In this document: positions 6,833 to 8,532 of the stretch, piece after piece
How positions within the stretch are numbered: position 1 is the stretch's first letter
How the letters are laid out: every line of letters begins with the position of its first letter
From: Burkholderiaceae bacterium
GTDB taxonomy: Bacteria; Pseudomonadota; Gammaproteobacteria; Burkholderiales; Burkholderiaceae
Reading direction: 5' to 3'
Assembly: GCA_030151165.1 (NCBI GenBank)
Contig: JASLEM010000362.1
Coordinates: forward strand, 1-8,532
Length of the DNA stretch: 8,532 nucleotides
The notes under the pieces: generated by a model
Told to the model about the DNA's origin: nothing
The model's database searches: none
The model's input: the letters and a program-made list of their open reading frames with translations, nothing else
Translations under genes and position numbers: made by a program

Positions 6833-7316
6833 GAAGTCCGTCCTGCTCTGGTACTCCGCTCGCGAAATGTACGAACTGGTCGTCGCGGTCGAAGACTACC
6901 CCAAGTTCCTGCCCTGGTGCGAATCGAGCACGGTGCTCGAGCGCCGCGCCGCCGACCCCGAAACCGGCGCGCCGGCCGGCATGACCGCGCGGCTCGGGCT
7001 CTCGTACGCCGGCGTGCGCCAGGCCTTCACCACGCGCAACGAGGAAGTGCCGGGCGAGTCGGTGCGGCTGAAGCTCGTCGACGGGCCGTTCTCGCAGCTC
7101 GATGGCGTGTGGCGGTTCAAGCCGCTGAAGACGCCCGACCCGACGCAGCCGCCGAACCCGGACGAGCCCGTGGCCTGCAAGATCGAGTTCGACCTCGCGT
7201 ACGCGTTCTCGAACCGCGTGTTCGAGGCCGTGCTGAGCCCGGTGTTCGATCAGGTGGCCAACACCTTCGTCGACTCGTTCGTGAAGCGCGCGGCGCAGGT
7301 CTATGGCGAACGCTGA
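6819..7316 (+). CDS. ratA: RatA family toxin / Coq10-like SRPBCC (START) protein
   Basis: This 165-residue protein belongs to the SRPBCC/START-fold family that includes E. coli RatA, reported to block association of ribosomal subunits, and mitochondrial Coq10, which binds ubiquinone. Hallmarks are KKSVLLWYSAREMYELV (5-21), VEDYPKFLPWCESSTVL (24-40), GPFSQLDGVWRF (89-100), and KIEFDLAYAFSN followed by the C-terminal helix VFDQVANTFVDSFVKRA (142-158). An insertion around residues 104-117 (KTPDPTQPPNPDEP) makes it somewhat longer than the E. coli protein and looks like a flexible loop. Whether it acts as a toxin or as a quinone chaperone cannot be told from sequence. It overlaps rnfH by 14 bases and shares its promoter region with smpB. 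Confidence 0.92.
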   Translation: MKHVKKSVLLWYSAREMYELVVAVEDYPKFLPWCESSTVLERRAADPETGAPAGMTARLGLSYAGVRQAFTTRNEEVPGESVRLKLVDGPFSQLDGVWRFKPLKTPDPTQPPNPDEPVACKIEFDLAYAFSNRVFEAVLSPVFDQVANTFVDSFVKRAAQVYGER

Positions 7317-7683
7317 AGGCGAGGGCGCGGCCCTGAACGTCGAGGTCGCCTGGAGCGCGGCGCCGCGCGAGATGCGCACGGCGACGCTGCAACTGCCCGC
7401 CGGCGCGACGCTCGCGCAGGCGCTGGCGGCGCTCGCGTGGCCGGCGTTCGACGTGGCGCGCCAGGGCGACGATGCGTTCGGCGAGGCAGGGCTGTCGGCG
7501 GCGGTGTGGGGCCGCTCGCGGCCCTTGACGCATGTGCTGCGCGACGGCGACCGCGTCGAGGTGCTGCGCGCGCTGGCCATCGCACCGATGGACGCCCGCC
7601 GCGTGCGCTATCGCGACGCCGGCGGCGTGAAGGCGCTGCGCGAGCGCAGCGTCAAGTCGCAGAAGAACTCGCCGACCGGCTAG
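7303..7683 (+). CDS. rnfH: RnfH family (UPF0125) ubiquitin-like protein
   Basis: RnfH (RatB in E. coli) is a small beta-grasp protein usually encoded next to ratA. Its function is not settled: it was proposed as an antitoxin partner of RatA, but this was not supported in E. coli. The 126 residues show LNVEVAWSAAPREM (11-24), LPAGATLAQAL (31-41), and the conserved WGRSRPLTHVLRDGDRVEVLR (69-89), followed by a basic tail. The ATG at 7303 overlaps the last 14 bases of ratA in another frame, with only a weak CAGGT-like ribosome binding site, so coupled translation is likely. The C-terminal tail after about residue 95 is Arg/Lys-rich and may be disordered. It converges with the DUF4124 gene. Confidence 0.9.
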   Translation: MANAEGEGAALNVEVAWSAAPREMRTATLQLPAGATLAQALAALAWPAFDVARQGDDAFGEAGLSAAVWGRSRPLTHVLRDGDRVEVLRALAIAPMDARRVRYRDAGGVKALRERSVKSQKNSPTG

Positions 7684-7695
7684 GGCGGCGCGGCT

Positions 7696-7710
7696 CGCCC
7701 CGGGCGGGCG
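7696..7710. terminator. GC hairpin between rnfH and the DUF4124 gene
   Basis: CGCCC (7696-7700) and GGGCG (7706-7710) form a short stem in the 31-base gap between two converging genes. There is no T-tract. It may serve both strands, but the assignment is weak. Confidence 0.25.
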
Positions 7711-7714
7711 CGCG

Positions 7715-8251
7715 TTACTGCGGCGCCTTGGCCGGGCCGCAGGAGTCGGCGGCGAGCGCCTGGGCTTTCTTCAGCTCGCTGGCGATCGCGGCGTCGTCGA
7801 GGTACTCGCGCTCGCCGTTGGCGTTGACGCGCGCGACGCGGATGCCGCTGGACATCGTGCGCGCCTGCTGCTGGGCGGCCGCGCAGTTGGCGGCGCGGGC
7901 GTCGGCCAGCTTCTGGTCGGCCTTGGCCTTGTCGATCGCGGCGGCGTCGGCCTTGTCCTTGTCGATCTTCGCCTTCTTCTTCGCGAGGTCGCTGTCGCCG
8001 GCGTTCGCGGCCGCCGTGGCGGGCGCGGCGTCGGAGGCCGCCGAGGCGGCTTCGTGCGCGGCCGCCGCGCCGCCCGGGCGCGCGATGACGTTCTTCGCCG
8101 GCACGTCGGACGGCGGCGGGGTGTCGCTGATGTGCATCTGGCCGCTGGCGTCGCGCCACTTGTAGATGGCCTGGGCGGACGCGCCCGTCGCGGCGATCGC
8201 CAGCAGGCAGGCGACGAGGGGCAGGGCGGCGGTCTTTTTCATGATGCTCAT
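7715..8251 (-). CDS. Exported DUF4124 domain-containing protein
   Basis: This 178-residue protein has a type I signal peptide (MKKTAALPLVACLLAIAATGASA region) with probable cleavage after ASA at residue 26, then a DUF4124 motif AIYKWRDASGQMHISDTPPP (28-47). An Ala-rich linker (about 60-86) and a strongly charged helical stretch with DLAKKKAKIDKDKADAAAID (88-107) follow. The C-terminal part has NCAAAQQQ, VNANGEREYLDD and a final DSC; Cys123 and Cys171 could form a periplasmic disulfide. DUF4124 proteins are small envelope proteins of unknown function. The start may be 8251 or the Met three codons later (8242), which gives a more usual signal peptide; neither has a clear ribosome binding site. 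A LVAC segment resembles a lipobox but the hydrophobic stretch continues past it. Confidence 0.88.
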   Translation of the reverse strand: MSIMKKTAALPLVACLLAIAATGASAQAIYKWRDASGQMHISDTPPPSDVPAKNVIARPGGAAAAHEAASAASDAAPATAAANAGDSDLAKKKAKIDKDKADAAAIDKAKADQKLADARAANCAAAQQQARTMSSGIRVARVNANGEREYLDDAAIASELKKAQALAADSCGPAKAPQ

Positions 8252-8378
8252 GGGCGAGGGGCGAGGTGTGCGGGGCGAGCGGTTGTCGGTCCAACGGGGC
8301 CTGGCCGTCGTCGGTTGACAGCAGGCTCATCGGTCGTTCGCGCGGAGCGTCAAGTGTAGTGCGCGGCAGTGGTGACCA

Positions 8379-8401
8379 AATGCAAAACCGCAGCGTGCAT
8401 T
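8379..8401. promoter_or_regulatory. Operator-like dyad AATGCA-N11-TGCATT
   Basis: Six-base arms AATGCA (8379-8384) and TGCATT (8396-8401) are perfect inverted repeats with an 11-base spacer, the geometry of a dimeric repressor site. It overlaps the possible -35 box of the DUF4124 gene and lies about 100 bases upstream of the TATAAT box. The regulator is unknown. Confidence 0.3.
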
Positions 8402-8420
8402 CCGTGGGGAATTCCCGCGA

Positions 8421-8440
8421 AATCCGCGTGAATCCGCACG
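8421..8440 (+). repeat. Tandem 10-base repeat AATCCGC
   Basis: AATCCGCGTG and AATCCGCACG stand head to tail, sharing AATCCGC exactly and repeating once per helical turn. A third AATCCGC occurs at 8505-8511, overlapping the TATAAT box. The copies are seen directly; any role in binding a regulator is inferred. Confidence 0.4.
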
Positions 8441-8501
8441 CCCGGCCCGCGCCGCGCGAGGCCGGCGATGCCCCCGCCGAGCACGAGTGCTTGCCGATCC
8501 G

Positions 8502-8525
8502 TATAATCCGCTTTTGCGTCTGGAG
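8502..8525 (+). promoter_or_regulatory. Promoter -10 box and ribosome binding site of the next gene, probably guaB
   Basis: A perfect TATAAT (8502-8507) is followed by TGGAG (8521-8525), and a start codon right after the window edge at 8533 would sit seven bases downstream. Transcription from about 8514 would give a leader of some 19 bases. No good -35 element is seen at 16-18 bases. In many Burkholderiales the gene after smpB / ratA / rnfH / DUF4124 is guaB (IMP dehydrogenase), so I expect it here, but no coding sequence of it is visible. Confidence 0.6.
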
Positions 8526-8532
8526 CTTCCCC

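Larger units (their letters stand above)
8252..8532. other. Divergent intergenic region, DUF4124 / next plus-strand gene
   Basis: These 281 bases lie between the DUF4124 start (minus) and a gene that probably begins at the right edge. They hold a 23-base dyad AATGCA-N11-TGCATT (8379-8401), the palindrome GGGAATTCCC (8407-8416), tandem AATCCGC decamers (8421-8440) and a TATAAT box (8502-8507). A possible minus-strand promoter for the DUF4124 gene is TTTGGT (8380-8375), 16 bases, TACACT (8358-8353). I find no RNA gene or convincing small ORF. Confidence 0.55.

Noticed and set aside
8196..8251. Lipoprotein signal (LVAC) in the DUF4124 protein
   Set aside because: The hydrophobic stretch before the Cys is only about eight residues and continues beyond it to a good ASA cleavage site, so type I export is more likely.
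7680..8330. A 216-codon minus-strand frame overlapping the DUF4124 gene
   Set aside because: It is out of frame with the protein that has a signal peptide and DUF4124 motif, and its translation is Arg/Gly-rich low complexity.
1..8532. CRISPR arrays, insertion sequences, tRNA or rRNA genes, prophage or defence genes
   Set aside because: No spaced direct repeats, transposase motifs, tRNA-like folds or foreign base composition were found. The window is ordinary core genome.

Overview
This is a GC-rich, tightly packed chromosomal window that looks like a betaproteobacterium of the order Burkholderiales. The evidence is a short-chain-PHA-type PhaR regulator, the neighbouring blocks rimO-metC and smpB / ratA-rnfH / DUF4124 (a gene order I know from that order), and strong G/C third-position bias on both strands. 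The species cannot be named from the sequence. It is a housekeeping segment. I see no mobile element, CRISPR array, rRNA, tRNA or defence cluster.

Layout, left to right. (1) 1-1043, minus strand: class II fumarase fumC, running off the left edge. It carries an in-frame amber codon in place of the conserved Trp of the WGAQTQRS motif. (2) 1044-1268: a divergent intergenic region with the phaR promoter and a GCTGC-ACC-GCAGC dyad that looks like a PhaR autoregulatory operator. (3) 1269-1850, plus strand: phaR. (4) 1988-3402, minus strand: three small or medium genes, read as a disordered 69-residue protein, then an alpha/beta hydrolase 18 nt downstream, then a DUF2277 protein after a further 128 nt. 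(5) 3580-6211, plus strand: rimO (ribosomal protein S12 methylthiotransferase) and metC (cystathionine beta-lyase), four bases apart and probably one transcript. (6) 6325-6792, minus strand: smpB, divergent over only 26 bp from ratA (6819-7316), which overlaps rnfH (7303-7683) by 14 nt. (7) 7715-8251, minus strand: an exported DUF4124 protein. (8) 8252-8532: an intergenic region ending in a perfect TATAAT box and a GGAG ribosome binding site at the right edge. Conserved gene order suggests that guaB starts just outside the window.

The themes are translation quality and ribosome modification (rimO, smpB, ratA), central and sulfur metabolism (fumC, metC), and carbon-storage regulation (phaR). 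The gene pairs probably reflect co-transcription more than one dedicated pathway. Hairpins without T-tracts lie between the convergent pairs phaR/DUF2277, metC/smpB and rnfH/DUF4124. No stretch over 300 bases lacks a gene. The largest gaps are 281, 225 and 177 bases, and each is described below.

The points most worth a second look are the fumC amber codon, the PhaR-type dyad overlapping the phaR promoter, the near-leaderless arrangement at rimO and ratA, and the repeat-rich region in front of the putative guaB.
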